Source: Paraburkholderia oxyphila NBRC 105797 (GTDB taxonomy: Bacteria; Pseudomonadota; Gammaproteobacteria; Burkholderiales; Burkholderiaceae). From it: a stretch of 64,000 bases of DNA. How positions within the stretch are numbered: position 1 is the stretch's first letter; each line of letters starts with the position of its first letter. The DNA is taken from the NCBI RefSeq assembly GCF_000685075.1, contig NZ_BAYD01000007.1, forward strand, positions 1 through 64,000. Reading direction: 5' to 3'. The position numbers and the translations under genes were made by a program. The notes below the pieces were generated by a model. The model saw only the letters and a program-made list of their open reading frames with translations. It was not told the origin of the DNA and searched no databases. Below are positions 1 to 8,250 of this stretch, in pieces.

Positions 1-85
1 CAAAGCTCCTCTTGCCATTAGAATACTTTTTCGGGTTCGTATTGTCGGGTAACGTTCCCCGGGCCGCAACCCAACGGGCCAACTT

Positions 86-101
86 TAGCACGATCGTTCT
101 A
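86..101. promoter_or_regulatory. Near-palindromic operator-like site upstream of the SDR gene
   Basis: The 16-nt sequence TAGCACGATCGTTCTA differs from its own reverse complement at only one symmetric pair of positions; its core is ACGATCGT. It lies 75 nt before the SDR start. TetR-type repressors of lipid catabolism often use palindromes of this kind. No regulator gene is adjacent, so the assignment is inference from symmetry and position. Confidence 0.35.
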
Positions 102-175
102 TTTTATGCCAGAATGCCCGGCGTGCTGCCGGTGGCGCATTCCGGTGCTCTTTCATCCTTGAACAGGAAGCGAAA

Positions 176-952
176 ATGGGCCGTTCGATCAATCTGGAAG
201 GGAAGGTGGCGATGATCACCGGCGCCTCGAGCGGTCTGGGCAAGCGCTTTGCCCAGGTGCTCTCGCAGGCTGGCGCGAAGGTCGTGCTGGCGAGCCGGCG
301 CGTGGAGCGTCTCAAGGAGTTGCGCGCCGAAATCGAGGCCGGCGGCGGTGCCGCGCACGTGGTGTCGCTCGACGTGACGGATTACCAGAGCATCCGCTCG
401 GCGGTCGCGCATGCGGAGACCGAGGCGGGGACGATCGACATACTCGTCAATAATTCGGGCGTCTCGACCACCCAGAAGCTCGCGGACGTCACGCCCGCCG
501 ACTTCGAATACGTGTTCGACACCAACACGCGAGGCGCCTTCTTCGTCGCCCAGGAAGTGGCCAAGCGCATGATCATGCGCGGCAGCGGCGGCTCCAAGCC
601 GGCGTACCGCATCATCAACATCGCTTCGGTGGCGGGCTTGAGCGTGCTGCCGCAGATCGGCCTCTACGGCATCAGCAAGGCGGCCGTCGTGCACATGACG
701 AAGGCCATGGCGCTCGAGTGGGGGCGGCACGGCATCAACGTGAACGCGATCTGTCCCGGTTATATCGACACTGAGATCAACCATCATCACTGGTCGACCG
801 AGCAGGGCCAGAAGCTCATTGCGATGCTGCCGCGCCACCGGGTGGGCACGCCCGCCGATCTTGACGGCCTGTTGCTGCTGCTGGCCGCCGACGAGTCGGC
901 TTTCATGAATGGTTCGATCATCACCGCCGACGATGGCTTCGCCCTGACGTGA
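176..952 (+). CDS. SDR family NAD(P)-dependent oxidoreductase
   Basis: A 258-residue classical short-chain dehydrogenase. The Rossmann cofactor loop TGASSGLG is at residues 15-22, the NNSG motif follows the fourth strand, and the catalytic Tyr-Lys pair is in YGISK. This is the usual length for the family. It probably oxidises or reduces a hydroxyacyl or keto substrate in the cytoplasm. The start follows an AGGAAG-type ribosome site, and the protein begins with the usual short lead into the first beta strand. The hotdog thioesterase 107 nt downstream on the same strand suggests a joint role in acyl-CoA metabolism. The exact substrate cannot be read from the sequence. Confidence 0.9.
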   Translation: MGRSINLEGKVAMITGASSGLGKRFAQVLSQAGAKVVLASRRVERLKELRAEIEAGGGAAHVVSLDVTDYQSIRSAVAHAETEAGTIDILVNNSGVSTTQKLADVTPADFEYVFDTNTRGAFFVAQEVAKRMIMRGSGGSKPAYRIINIASVAGLSVLPQIGLYGISKAAVVHMTKAMALEWGRHGINVNAICPGYIDTEINHHHWSTEQGQKLIAMLPRHRVGTPADLDGLLLLLAADESAFMNGSIITADDGFALT

Positions 953-1059
953 GTCGCCGATGATGCGCGCGCGCCGGCTTCGCTGCGCCAATCCGCGGCG
1001 CGACGTAGACTCGCGCCTTTCGAGTAACACGAAGTCGAAGTCAAAGACTGCAATGCGCA

Positions 1060-1500
1060 ATGAGTGAATACCATCCCGTTTTTGAGATGACCATGCCGAT
1101 CCGCTGGGGCGACATGGACGCATTTGGCCATGTGAACAACACGGTCTACTTCCGCTACATGGAGCAGGTGCGGATCTCCTGGTTCGAGCACATCGGCGTG
1201 TCCGGCGAGAGCCGCGAGCGCGGCAACGGGCAGGGGCCGGTGATCATCAATGCGTCGATGGATTTCCTGAAGCAGCTGCATTACCCGGGCGACATCGTCT
1301 GCACGATGACGGTGGGTCAGCCGGGCCGCAGCAGCTTCGATACCGGTTTCGAGCTGCGCCGCGTGGACGATCCCGATACCGTCTACGCACGCGGCAATGC
1401 GCGCTGCGTCTGGATCGACTATGAAGCGGGTAAATCCGTGCCGATTCCCGACAGCCTGCGCGCGACCATCGAGAACGCGCCGCTCGTGAAGGCGCGCTGA
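1060..1500 (+). CDS. Acyl-CoA thioesterase, 4-hydroxybenzoyl-CoA thioesterase (4HBT) type
   Basis: A 146-residue single hotdog-fold protein. The segment WGDMDAFGHVNN (residues 16-27) carries the Asp that corresponds to the catalytic Asp of 4HBT enzymes, and the length is typical. It should hydrolyse an acyl-CoA to free acid and CoA in the cytoplasm; FadM/YbgC-like enzymes are the nearest known relatives. It lies downstream of the SDR gene on the same strand, probably in one transcript. A GC-rich hairpin without a U-tract (1518-1542) follows it, facing the convergent regulator gene. Confidence 0.87.
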   Translation: MSEYHPVFEMTMPIRWGDMDAFGHVNNTVYFRYMEQVRISWFEHIGVSGESRERGNGQGPVIINASMDFLKQLHYPGDIVCTMTVGQPGRSSFDTGFELRRVDDPDTVYARGNARCVWIDYEAGKSVPIPDSLRATIENAPLVKAR

Positions 1501-1614
1501 TTCCCTTCCTTACGTAGGGCGCGCGTGCCTGCCGCGCGCGCCGCTTCGAGGCGCGGTGTCAAAGCCGCTCCCAACCCGCTATAAGCCCGCCTTGAGCACG
1601 TTTCAAGTGCCGTT

Positions 1615-2181
1615 TCACTGTCCGAGCAGCCGCTGCAGCAATTCGGTGGCGTTGCCCGTGTCGTACTTGCGCATGAGCCGCGCGCGATAGATGTCCACCG
1701 TGCGCGAGCTGATGTCGAGAATCTTCCCGATCTGCTTGCTCGTCTTGCCCGTGACCAGTTGCGCCGCGATTTCGCGCTCGCGCGGCGTGAGCTCGACCGC
1801 CACGCGCCGCGTCGCGCTCAGGTCCTCGAAGGTCCAGACGCCCGCGGCGTGCGGCTCCGCGCGGTCGAGCGAGCGGCCCGTGACGTGGCACCAGAAGAGC
1901 TCGCCGTCGGCGCGCTTCATGATGCGGTCGTCGGCGTAGCTGCCCTGGGCCGTCATGATCGGCGGAATGCGCTCGCCGATGCGCTCGAACTCGACCTCCG
2001 ACGGATACAGCACCAGAAACGACTGGCCGATCAGCGCCTCGCGCGGGCAGCGGAAAATGGCGCAAACCTGTTCGTTGCAGTCCTCGATGATGCGCTCGCG
2101 CGCGAGCACGAGCCCGATGGGCGCGAGATGAAAGGCGGTCTGGTAGTCGAGCGCGGTGGCGGCGGTAGCGGGTTCGGGCAT
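1615..2181 (-). CDS. PAS domain LuxR-type transcriptional regulator
   Basis: A 188-residue protein with an N-terminal PAS sensor domain (about residues 12-115) and a C-terminal LuxR/GerE helix-turn-helix (about 128-188, containing LTPREREIAAQLVTGKTSKQ). There is no receiver domain, so it probably senses a ligand or redox state directly through PAS rather than by phosphorylation. It is transcribed away from scoAB across a 258-nt gap, so regulation of the CoA transferase is a reasonable but unproven guess. The ATG at 2181 gives a compact PAS start; longer readings upstream are arginine-rich and look non-coding. Confidence 0.8.
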   Translation of the reverse strand: MPEPATAATALDYQTAFHLAPIGLVLARERIIEDCNEQVCAIFRCPREALIGQSFLVLYPSEVEFERIGERIPPIMTAQGSYADDRIMKRADGELFWCHVTGRSLDRAEPHAAGVWTFEDLSATRRVAVELTPREREIAAQLVTGKTSKQIGKILDISSRTVDIYRARLMRKYDTGNATELLQRLLGQ

Positions 2182-2439
2182 GGCGGGTGACGTGATACGG
2201 GTATGGCTTTATGTAGTTTTGCGTATTGTGCCGCAATGCCCGCCCAGCGTACGCTTTGCAACCATCGGAGGGCCGCTCGGGCGCCGCGCCGGGTTCACGG
2301 CAGCGCCACCCGGGCACGACTAGAATGAGGCGTCCGGGCGTTCGCTGCAGCTGTACGCCGGCCCGCACGAACTTATTCGACGAACAAAATCAGCGAACAA
2401 GCGCATCGACGTATTTCCATACGAGGAAGGGACACACTG

Positions 2440-3159
2440 ATGAACAAGGTCTATAAAAGCGCGGCTGCCGCGCTCGAAGGCATCGTCAAGGACGGACAGA
2501 CGTTTGCGGTAGGCGGTTTCGGGCTCTGCGGCATTCCCGAGGCGCTGATCGGCGCGTTGCGCGATTCGGGCGTGAAGGGCATCACCTGCATCAGCAACAA
2601 CGCGGGCGTGGACGGCTTCGGCCTCGGCCAGTTGCTCGAGACGCGCCAGATCAAGAAGATGATCTCGTCCTATGTGGGCGAGAACAAGGAATTCGAGCGC
2701 CAGTATCTCGCGGGCGAGCTCGAGCTCGAATTCACGCCACAGGGCACGCTGGCCGAAAAGCTGCGTGCGGGCGGCGCGGGCATCCCGGCATTCTTCACCA
2801 ACACCGGCTACGGCACGCTCATCGCCGAAGGCAAGGAAACGCGCCAGTTCGGCGAGAAGCACTACGTGCTCGAGCATTCGCTCACGGCGGACGTGGCACT
2901 CGTGAAGGCCTGGAAGGCCGACAAGTCGGGCAACCTGATCTATCGCCGCACGGCGCGCAACTTCAACCCGATGTGCGCGATGGCGGGCAAGATCACCGTG
3001 GTGGAGGTGGAGGAGATCGTCGAGAATGGCGAGCTCGATCCGGATTCGATCCATACGCCGGGGATCTTCGTGCAGCGCATCGTGCTCAATGCGCACCCCG
3101 AGAAACGCATCGAACAACGCACCGTGCGCGCCGCCTCTGGCAACCCCGCGGGCAAGTAA
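2440..3159 (+). CDS. scoA: 3-oxoacid CoA-transferase subunit A
   Basis: A 239-residue alpha subunit of a family I CoA transferase. The CoA-binding signature [10 protein letters not shown] is near residue 25. With subunit B it moves CoA from succinyl-CoA to acetoacetate (or another 3-oxoacid), feeding ketone bodies or polyhydroxybutyrate breakdown products into acetyl-CoA. A strong ribosome site (GAGGAAGGG) precedes the ATG. Subunit B begins 15 nt after its stop, so the two are co-transcribed. Succinyl-CoA:acetoacetate transferase is the best match, but the acid specificity is inferred. Confidence 0.93.
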   Translation: MNKVYKSAAAALEGIVKDGQTFAVGGFGLCGIPEALIGALRDSGVKGITCISNNAGVDGFGLGQLLETRQIKKMISSYVGENKEFERQYLAGELELEFTPQGTLAEKLRAGGAGIPAFFTNTGYGTLIAEGKETRQFGEKHYVLEHSLTADVALVKAWKADKSGNLIYRRTARNFNPMCAMAGKITVVEVEEIVENGELDPDSIHTPGIFVQRIVLNAHPEKRIEQRTVRAASGNPAGK

Positions 3160-3174
3160 GAAAGGAGACCGACC

Positions 3175-3816
3175 ATGGCATGGAATCGTGACGAAATGGC
3201 CGCCCGCGCGGCGAAGGAACTGCAGGACGGCTTCTACGTGAATCTCGGCATCGGTTTGCCGACGCTCGTGGCCAACCACGTGCCGCAAGGCATGGAAGTG
3301 TGGCTGCAATCGGAAAACGGCCTGCTCGGCATCGGCCCGTTCCCGACCGAAGAAGAGGTGGACGCCGACATGATCAACGCCGGCAAGCAGACGGTCACGA
3401 CGCTGCCGGGCTCGTCGATCTTCTCTTCGGCGGACTCGTTCGCGATGATTCGCGGCGGCCACATCAACCTCGCGATCCTCGGTGCGATGCAGGTGAGCGA
3501 GAAGGGCGACCTGGCCAACTGGATGATCCCCGGCAAGATGATCAAGGGCATGGGCGGCGCGATGGACCTCGTCGCGGGCGTCGGCCGCGTGGTCGTGCTG
3601 ATGGAGCATGTGGCCAAGGGTGACCAGCACAAGATTCTCGATGCGTGCACGCTGCCGCTCACGGGCGTGGGCGTGGTCGATCTGATCATCACCGACCTCG
3701 GCGTGATCGAGGTGACCGACGCGGGCCTGAAGGTGACCGAGCTCGCGACCGGCGTGACGGCGGACGAGATTCAGGCCAAGACCGGCGCGCCGCTCGACGT
3801 GAGCGCGGTGCAGTGA
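3175..3816 (+). CDS. scoB: 3-oxoacid CoA-transferase subunit B
   Basis: A 213-residue beta subunit. The segment SENGLLGIG carries the catalytic glutamate (Glu47), which forms the enzyme-CoA thioester in family I CoA transferases. The start has an AAGGAGACC ribosome site. It forms a heteromer with the product of the gene 15 nt upstream. A strong intrinsic terminator at 3858-3890 closes the two-gene operon. Confidence 0.94.
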   Translation: MAWNRDEMAARAAKELQDGFYVNLGIGLPTLVANHVPQGMEVWLQSENGLLGIGPFPTEEEVDADMINAGKQTVTTLPGSSIFSSADSFAMIRGGHINLAILGAMQVSEKGDLANWMIPGKMIKGMGGAMDLVAGVGRVVVLMEHVAKGDQHKILDACTLPLTGVGVVDLIITDLGVIEVTDAGLKVTELATGVTADEIQAKTGAPLDVSAVQ

Positions 3817-3857
3817 TCGCGGCAACGCGGTAGCGGTTGGTTGAAGCATGATGGAGG

Positions 3858-3890
3858 CGGGCGGGACTTCGGTCCCGCCCGTTTGCGTTT
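3858..3890 (+). terminator. Intrinsic terminator of scoAB
   Basis: A perfect 10-bp GC-rich stem (3858-3867 with 3872-3881) is capped by a TTCG tetraloop and followed by a T-rich stretch. It lies 42 nt after the scoB stop. Confidence 0.8.
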
Positions 3891-4117
3891 TGGGACGGAT
3901 CCATTCTTGCGCGATCGTGCGCGTTTGAAACCTCGGCCGGATGGCATAGGCCAAATGGCCAGGGTGGAGGGCGCTGCGCCGGCTGCCGCAAGCGGGTGGC
4001 GCCTGCGTTCCATGTGTCTCAACGCACCTCGAGCGGCGGCGCACGCGACGGTCCCGTGCCGCAAAGCCGTTTACAATGGCCTCACAGCCTGCGGGCACCA
4101 CCAGCGAGACTTGAGCG
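3891..4117. other. Intergenic stretch between scoAB terminator and hydrolase gene
   Basis: With the terminator, the scoB-to-hydrolase gap is 301 nt. The rest of it holds no open frame with gene-like composition and no RNA gene that I recognise. The promoter of the hydrolase is presumably here. Confidence 0.5.
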
Positions 4118-5011
4118 ATGACCGAACCCTCTGCCGTGCCGCGTCAGCATTACGTCCAGTGCCTCAGTCCTTCGGGACTGCACCGCATGGCGTACACCGA
4201 ATGGGGCGACCCCGCCAATCCGCGCGTGTTGGTGTGCGTGCATGGGCTCACACGCTCGGGCCGCGATTTCGACAGGCTCGCGGCAGCGTTATCGGGCACG
4301 TATCGCGTGGTCTGCCCCGACGTCGTTGGGCGCGGCCTCTCGTCGTGGCTCGTCGATCCGCGCGGCTATGGCGTCGCGCAATACGTCGCGGACATGGTCA
4401 CGCTCATCGCGCGCACGGGCGTCGAGCAGGTGGACTGGTTCGGCACGTCGATGGGCGGCCTGATCGGCATGGCGCTCGCGGGGCTGCCCGACGCCCCCAT
4501 CGGCCGCATGCTGCTCAACGACATCGGCCCGCATATCGAGCCGGCGGCGCTCGGGCGCATCGGCGAATACGTGGGCCAGGATCAGCGTTTCGGCTCGCTG
4601 CAGGAAGGCATCGACAATGCGGCGCTGCTCGCGGCGTCGTTCGGCCCGCTCACTGCGCAGGAATGGCGCGAGATCAACACGCCGCTGCTGCACGAGGTGG
4701 ACGGGGCATGGCGTTACCGCTACGACCCGCGCATCTCCGAAGGCTTCAAGGGTGTCACGCCTGAACAGAACGAGCAGGGCGAGCAGTTCCTGTGGCGCTC
4801 GTTCGCGGCGTTCAAGGGACCGGTGCTGGCGGTGCGCGGCGCGCTCTCGGATCTGCTCTCGCGCGAGACCGTGGCCAGGATGGTCGAGACGGGCCAGCAG
4901 GTATCGAGCGTCGAGATCGCGGGCGTCGGGCATGCGCCGGCATTTCTCTCGGCCGATCAGATCGAGATTGCGCGGCGTTTCTTCGACGGAGGGCCCGTCG
5001 GCGGGTCATAA
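4118..5011 (+). CDS. Alpha/beta-fold hydrolase
   Basis: A 297-residue single-domain alpha/beta hydrolase. The oxyanion strand motif VHGLTRSG is at 41-48. The nucleophile elbow GTSMGG places the catalytic serine at residue 111, and the GVGHAP segment near the C-terminus supplies the catalytic histidine. No signal peptide is visible, so it is probably a cytoplasmic esterase or lactonase-like hydrolase. The substrate is not predictable. A RidA-family gene follows 102 nt later on the same strand. Confidence 0.85.
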   Translation: MTEPSAVPRQHYVQCLSPSGLHRMAYTEWGDPANPRVLVCVHGLTRSGRDFDRLAAALSGTYRVVCPDVVGRGLSSWLVDPRGYGVAQYVADMVTLIARTGVEQVDWFGTSMGGLIGMALAGLPDAPIGRMLLNDIGPHIEPAALGRIGEYVGQDQRFGSLQEGIDNAALLAASFGPLTAQEWREINTPLLHEVDGAWRYRYDPRISEGFKGVTPEQNEQGEQFLWRSFAAFKGPVLAVRGALSDLLSRETVARMVETGQQVSSVEIAGVGHAPAFLSADQIEIARRFFDGGPVGGS

Positions 5012-5113
5012 TATCGGGATTTCCTGGCGCGCCGGTGTCTCGCGGCTGCATCGATGGCATCGCGACACGGGCGCGCCGGGCGCATCCAGACATTCACCTC
5101 AACAGGAATTCAC

Positions 5114-5467
5114 ATGGCAGTCATTCGTCACCACGTCGGCCCGCGTCTTTCGGAAACCGCCATTCACAATGGTACGGTCTATCTGGCGGGCCAGATCGCC
5201 GAGGACACGAAGCAGGACATCGGTGGCCAGATGCGCGAAGTGCTCGGCCACATCGACCGTCTGCTCGGCGAAGCGAACAGCGACAAGTCGCTGCTGCTCT
5301 CGGTGCAGATCTATATCGCCGACATGAAGGACTTTCCGGGCATGAATGCCGAGTGGGACAAGTGGGTGGCGCAGGGCGCCACGCCGCCGCGCGCGACGGT
5401 CGAAGCGAAGCTGGCCAATCCGGAATGCCTCGTCGAAATCGTCGTGGTGGCTGCGCAGCGCGATTGA
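5114..5467 (+). CDS. RidA family (YjgF/YER057c/UK114) enamine/imine deaminase-like protein
   Basis: A 117-residue protein from the ATG at 5114, chosen because it follows an AGGA ribosome site and gives the normal N-terminus MAVIRHHVGPRLSE. The family arginine, which binds the substrate carboxylate, is in PPRATVEAKL. Members hydrolyse reactive enamine or imine intermediates released by PLP enzymes, usually as trimers. An upstream in-frame start at 5054 would add 20 atypical residues. Confidence 0.88.
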   Translation: MAVIRHHVGPRLSETAIHNGTVYLAGQIAEDTKQDIGGQMREVLGHIDRLLGEANSDKSLLLSVQIYIADMKDFPGMNAEWDKWVAQGATPPRATVEAKLANPECLVEIVVVAAQRD

Positions 5468-5530
5468 ACGCGCCATCTATCGTCTTGTTGTAGTTTGCAG
5501 CCCGTCCGGTATGCCGGCGGGCGCCGTCTC

Positions 5531-7783
5531 ATGAGCAGCGACACCGTACCTCCCGTTTCCGCCGAAGCCTCCGCGAGCGCCGCGCTCCCATCGCTCGACG
5601 ACACACTCGCATTCGTGCGCGAGCATGCGGGCGACGCACGCCTGTCCACCGGCGAGCCGCTCATCGAGCACGCGCAAGGCACGGCGGCCATCATGGGCCG
5701 CCTGAACGTCGATCCGCCGGCGGTGCTGGCGGCGGCGCTCTTCAATATCGCGCCGCACCTCGACGATCCGGAGCGCACGCTTGAAGCGCGTTTCGGCGCC
5801 GAAGTCGTGAAGCTCGTATTCGACGTGCGCAAGCTGCTGCGACTTGGCAGCGTGAGCCTGCGCGCGGCGGCGCAGAACGCCGCGCCGGAAACCGGCCGCG
5901 AAGGGCGCGACGCCCAGGCCGCGCGCCGCGCTCAGGTGGAGTCGCTGCGCAAGATGCTGCTCGCGTTCGCGCAAGACATTCGCGTGGTGCTGATCCGGCT
6001 CGCGTCGCGTGTGCAATCGCTGCGCTATTACGCGGCGGCCAAGGTCACGCCCGCGCCCGAGATTGCGCGCGAGACGCTCGAGATCTACGCGCCGCTCGCC
6101 AACCGGCTCGGCATCTGGCAACTGAAGTGGGAGCTCGAAGACCTCGCGTTCCGCTTCGAGGAGCCGGTCACCTATAAGCGCATCGCGAAGCTGCTCGACG
6201 AAAAGCGGATCGAGCGCGAGAGCTACGTGACCGAGGCCATCGCGCGGCTGCAGCACGAACTCGCCTCCGCGCATATCGAAGCCGAGGTGAGCGGCCGGCC
6301 CAAACACATCTACAGCATCTGGAAGAAGATGCGCGGCAAGGAGATCGACTTCTCCGAGCTCTATGATGTGCGTGCGTTTCGCGTGATCGTGCGCGATATC
6401 AAGGATTGCTACACGGTGCTCGGCATCGTGCACAACCTCTGGCAGCCGGTGCCGAAGGAATTCGACGACTACATTTCGCGGCCCAAGCCCAACGGCTATC
6501 GCTCGCTGCATACGGTCGTGGTCGGCGACGACGGCCGCGCGTTCGAAGTGCAGATCCGCACGCAGGACATGCATCAATTCGCGGAGTACGGCGTGGCGGC
6601 GCACTGGCGCTACAAGGAAGCCGGCTCGAAGGGCTACGGCGGCCAGTTCAACGCGGGCAGCGCCTACGACGAGAAGATCGCGTGGCTGCGTCAACTGCTC
6701 GCCTGGAAGGACGACGTAGCCGATGGCCGTCAGCCGTGGGAGCAGTTGCGCCAGGCGACGCTCGACGACGACCATATCTACGTGCTCACGCCGCAGGCGC
6801 GCGTGATCGCGCTGCCGCAGGGTGCGACGCCGCTGGACTTCGCGTATCACCTGCATAGCGAGCTCGGCCATCGTTGCCGCGGCGCGCGCGTGGACGGCGC
6901 GATGGTGCCGCTCAACACGCAGTTGCACAACGGCCAGACCGTCGAGATCGTCACGGTGAAAGAGGGCGGTCCGTCGCGCGACTGGCTCAATCCGCAGCTC
7001 GGCTATCTGCACAGCACGCGTGCGCGCCAGAAAGTGCGGGCGTGGTTCAACGCTATCGAGGCGCAGGAGAACATCGCGACCGGCCGCGCGATGGTGGAAA
7101 AGACGCTGCAGCGCGAGGGGCGCACTTCCGTCAATCTCGATCAGCTTGCGGCCAAGCTCGGCTTCAAGTCGCCGGACGAACTCTTCAGCGTGGTCGGCAA
7201 GGAAGAGTTCAGCCTGCGCAATGTCGAGCAGGCACTGCACGACGCGCCCGCCGCCGAGCCGGAGGAAGAGACACCGGAGCAGCTCACCAAGCGCGCGAGC
7301 GGCGCGAATGTGACGCACGGCGGTTCGTCGGGCGTGCTCGTGGTGGGCGTGGATGCGCTGCTTACGCAACTCGCGCGCTGCTGCCGGCCGGCGCCGCCCG
7401 ACGATATCTGCGGCTTCGTCACGCGCGGCAAGGGCATGTCGATTCACCGCAGCGATTGCCCGACCTTCCTGCGCATGGCCGGCCGCACGCCCGAGCGCGT
7501 GCTGCACACCACGTGGTCCGCCGACGTGATGGGCGGGCGCGGCCAGTCCGTCTATCCAGTCGATATCTCGATCGAGGCCACGGACCGCCAGGGTTTGCTG
7601 CGCGACATCTCGGAAGTGTTCGCGCGCGAGAAGATGAACGTGATCGGCGTGAAGACGCAGTCGCGCCGCAACGCCGCATTCATGCAGTTCACGGTCGAGG
7701 TCTCGAATTCGGCGCAGATCCAGCGCGCCTGCGTGCTGCTGGGCGAGGTGGGCGGCGTGCTCAGGGCGGTGCGCAAGGGCTGA
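5531..7783 (+). CDS. relA: GTP pyrophosphokinase RelA, (p)ppGpp synthetase I
   Basis: A 750-residue RelA/SpoT homolog that makes (p)ppGpp from ATP and GTP/GDP when uncharged tRNA stalls ribosomes. Domains in order are a degenerate HD hydrolase region (about 45-190), the synthetase domain (about 240-370), a TGS domain (about 415-475) and a C-terminal ACT domain (last 80 residues). In the HD region the metal-binding His-Asp pair is absent (ALFNIAPHLDDP). The synthetase has the EFDDY acidic motif of monofunctional RelA rather than the RxKD motif of bifunctional enzymes. Together these point to a synthesis-only RelA. The ATG at 5531 is preferred to an upstream start at 5495. Confidence 0.93.
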   Translation: MSSDTVPPVSAEASASAALPSLDDTLAFVREHAGDARLSTGEPLIEHAQGTAAIMGRLNVDPPAVLAAALFNIAPHLDDPERTLEARFGAEVVKLVFDVRKLLRLGSVSLRAAAQNAAPETGREGRDAQAARRAQVESLRKMLLAFAQDIRVVLIRLASRVQSLRYYAAAKVTPAPEIARETLEIYAPLANRLGIWQLKWELEDLAFRFEEPVTYKRIAKLLDEKRIERESYVTEAIARLQHELASAHIEAEVSGRPKHIYSIWKKMRGKEIDFSELYDVRAFRVIVRDIKDCYTVLGIVHNLWQPVPKEFDDYISRPKPNGYRSLHTVVVGDDGRAFEVQIRTQDMHQFAEYGVAAHWRYKEAGSKGYGGQFNAGSAYDEKIAWLRQLLAWKDDVADGRQPWEQLRQATLDDDHIYVLTPQARVIALPQGATPLDFAYHLHSELGHRCRGARVDGAMVPLNTQLHNGQTVEIVTVKEGGPSRDWLNPQLGYLHSTRARQKVRAWFNAIEAQENIATGRAMVEKTLQREGRTSVNLDQLAAKLGFKSPDELFSVVGKEEFSLRNVEQALHDAPAAEPEEETPEQLTKRASGANVTHGGSSGVLVVGVDALLTQLARCCRPAPPDDICGFVTRGKGMSIHRSDCPTFLRMAGRTPERVLHTTWSADVMGGRGQSVYPVDISIEATDRQGLLRDISEVFAREKMNVIGVKTQSRRNAAFMQFTVEVSNSAQIQRACVLLGEVGGVLRAVRKG

Positions 7784-7862
7784 TAGAAGGGCTGCGAAGG
7801 GCTGACAGACGCAAGACGCGGGCCGGGCGCGCCGGCGTTTTGTGCCCCGCCGCAAAAAAGGC

Positions 7863-7891
7863 TTGCCAAGTCCGCAGGGGCAACATACAAT
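7863..7891 (+). promoter_or_regulatory. Sigma-70 promoter of tRNA-Val
   Basis: A -35 box TTGCCA (7863-7868) and a -10 box TACAAT (7886-7891) are separated by 17 nt, about 12 nt upstream of the mature tRNA 5' end. Confidence 0.7.
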
Positions 7892-7902
7892 CTTGCTTCT
7901 TC

Positions 7903-7979
7903 AGGCTCGTAGCTCAGCTGGTTAGAGCACCACCTTGACATGGTGGGGGTCGTTGGTTCGAGTCCAATCGAGCCTACCA
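7903..7979 (+). tRNA. tRNA-Val (anticodon GAC)
   Basis: A 77-nt tRNA with encoded CCA. The acceptor AGGCTCG (7903-7909) pairs with CGAGCCT (7969-7975). The anticodon stem CCACC/GGTGG encloses the loop TTGACAT, so the anticodon is GAC and the tRNA reads GUC/GUU valine codons. D and T-psi-C arms are canonical (GGTTCGAGTCC). It has its own promoter and is followed by a terminator at 8144-8178. Confidence 0.97.
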
Positions 7980-8143
7980 ACGAAATCGAGGCCGCGTCGG
8001 CGTATCGGCGAGGCTTCATTGCAGGAAAAGCGCTCAGCGCAACAGGCGAATACGGTTATGACACCGCGAACGTTCACCGAAACCACTTCGGAGCGACGCT
8101 AGTCGAGGACCTCTTTCGCCCTGCAATCTGGTTTGAAAAGTGA

Positions 8144-8178
8144 ATGCGGCCCCTCGAAAGCGGGGCCGCATTTTTTTT
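8144..8178 (+). terminator. Intrinsic terminator between tRNA-Val and thrS
   Basis: A 10-bp stem, ATGCGGCCCC (8144-8153) with GGGGCCGCAT (8162-8171), is followed by a run of eight T. It would end the tRNA-Val transcript. It lies only 73 nt before the thrS start, so the thrS promoter is either within that short stretch or upstream with attenuation at this hairpin. Confidence 0.8.
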
Positions 8179-8250
8179 CGCCGCGAGATTTTCGCGGGGA
8201 TGTTCCCACGAACGATACGATGTGCCTCCACGGCACTTCTGGAGAAAAAC

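Noticed and set aside
1518..1542. GGCGCGCG/CGCGCGCC hairpin as a terminator between convergent genes
   Set aside because: It has no U-tract on either strand. It is left as a possible but unsupported stem.
7822..7840. Possible relA terminator (GCCGG/CCGGC followed by TTT)
   Set aside because: The stem is only five base pairs with a three-T tail, too weak to call in GC-rich sequence.
7940..8143. A 67-codon frame starting inside tRNA-Val, possibly a mobile element remnant
   Set aside because: It begins within the tRNA anticodon arm, has no ribosome site, and resembles no integrase or phage protein. The stretch is better read as a tRNA 3' flank.
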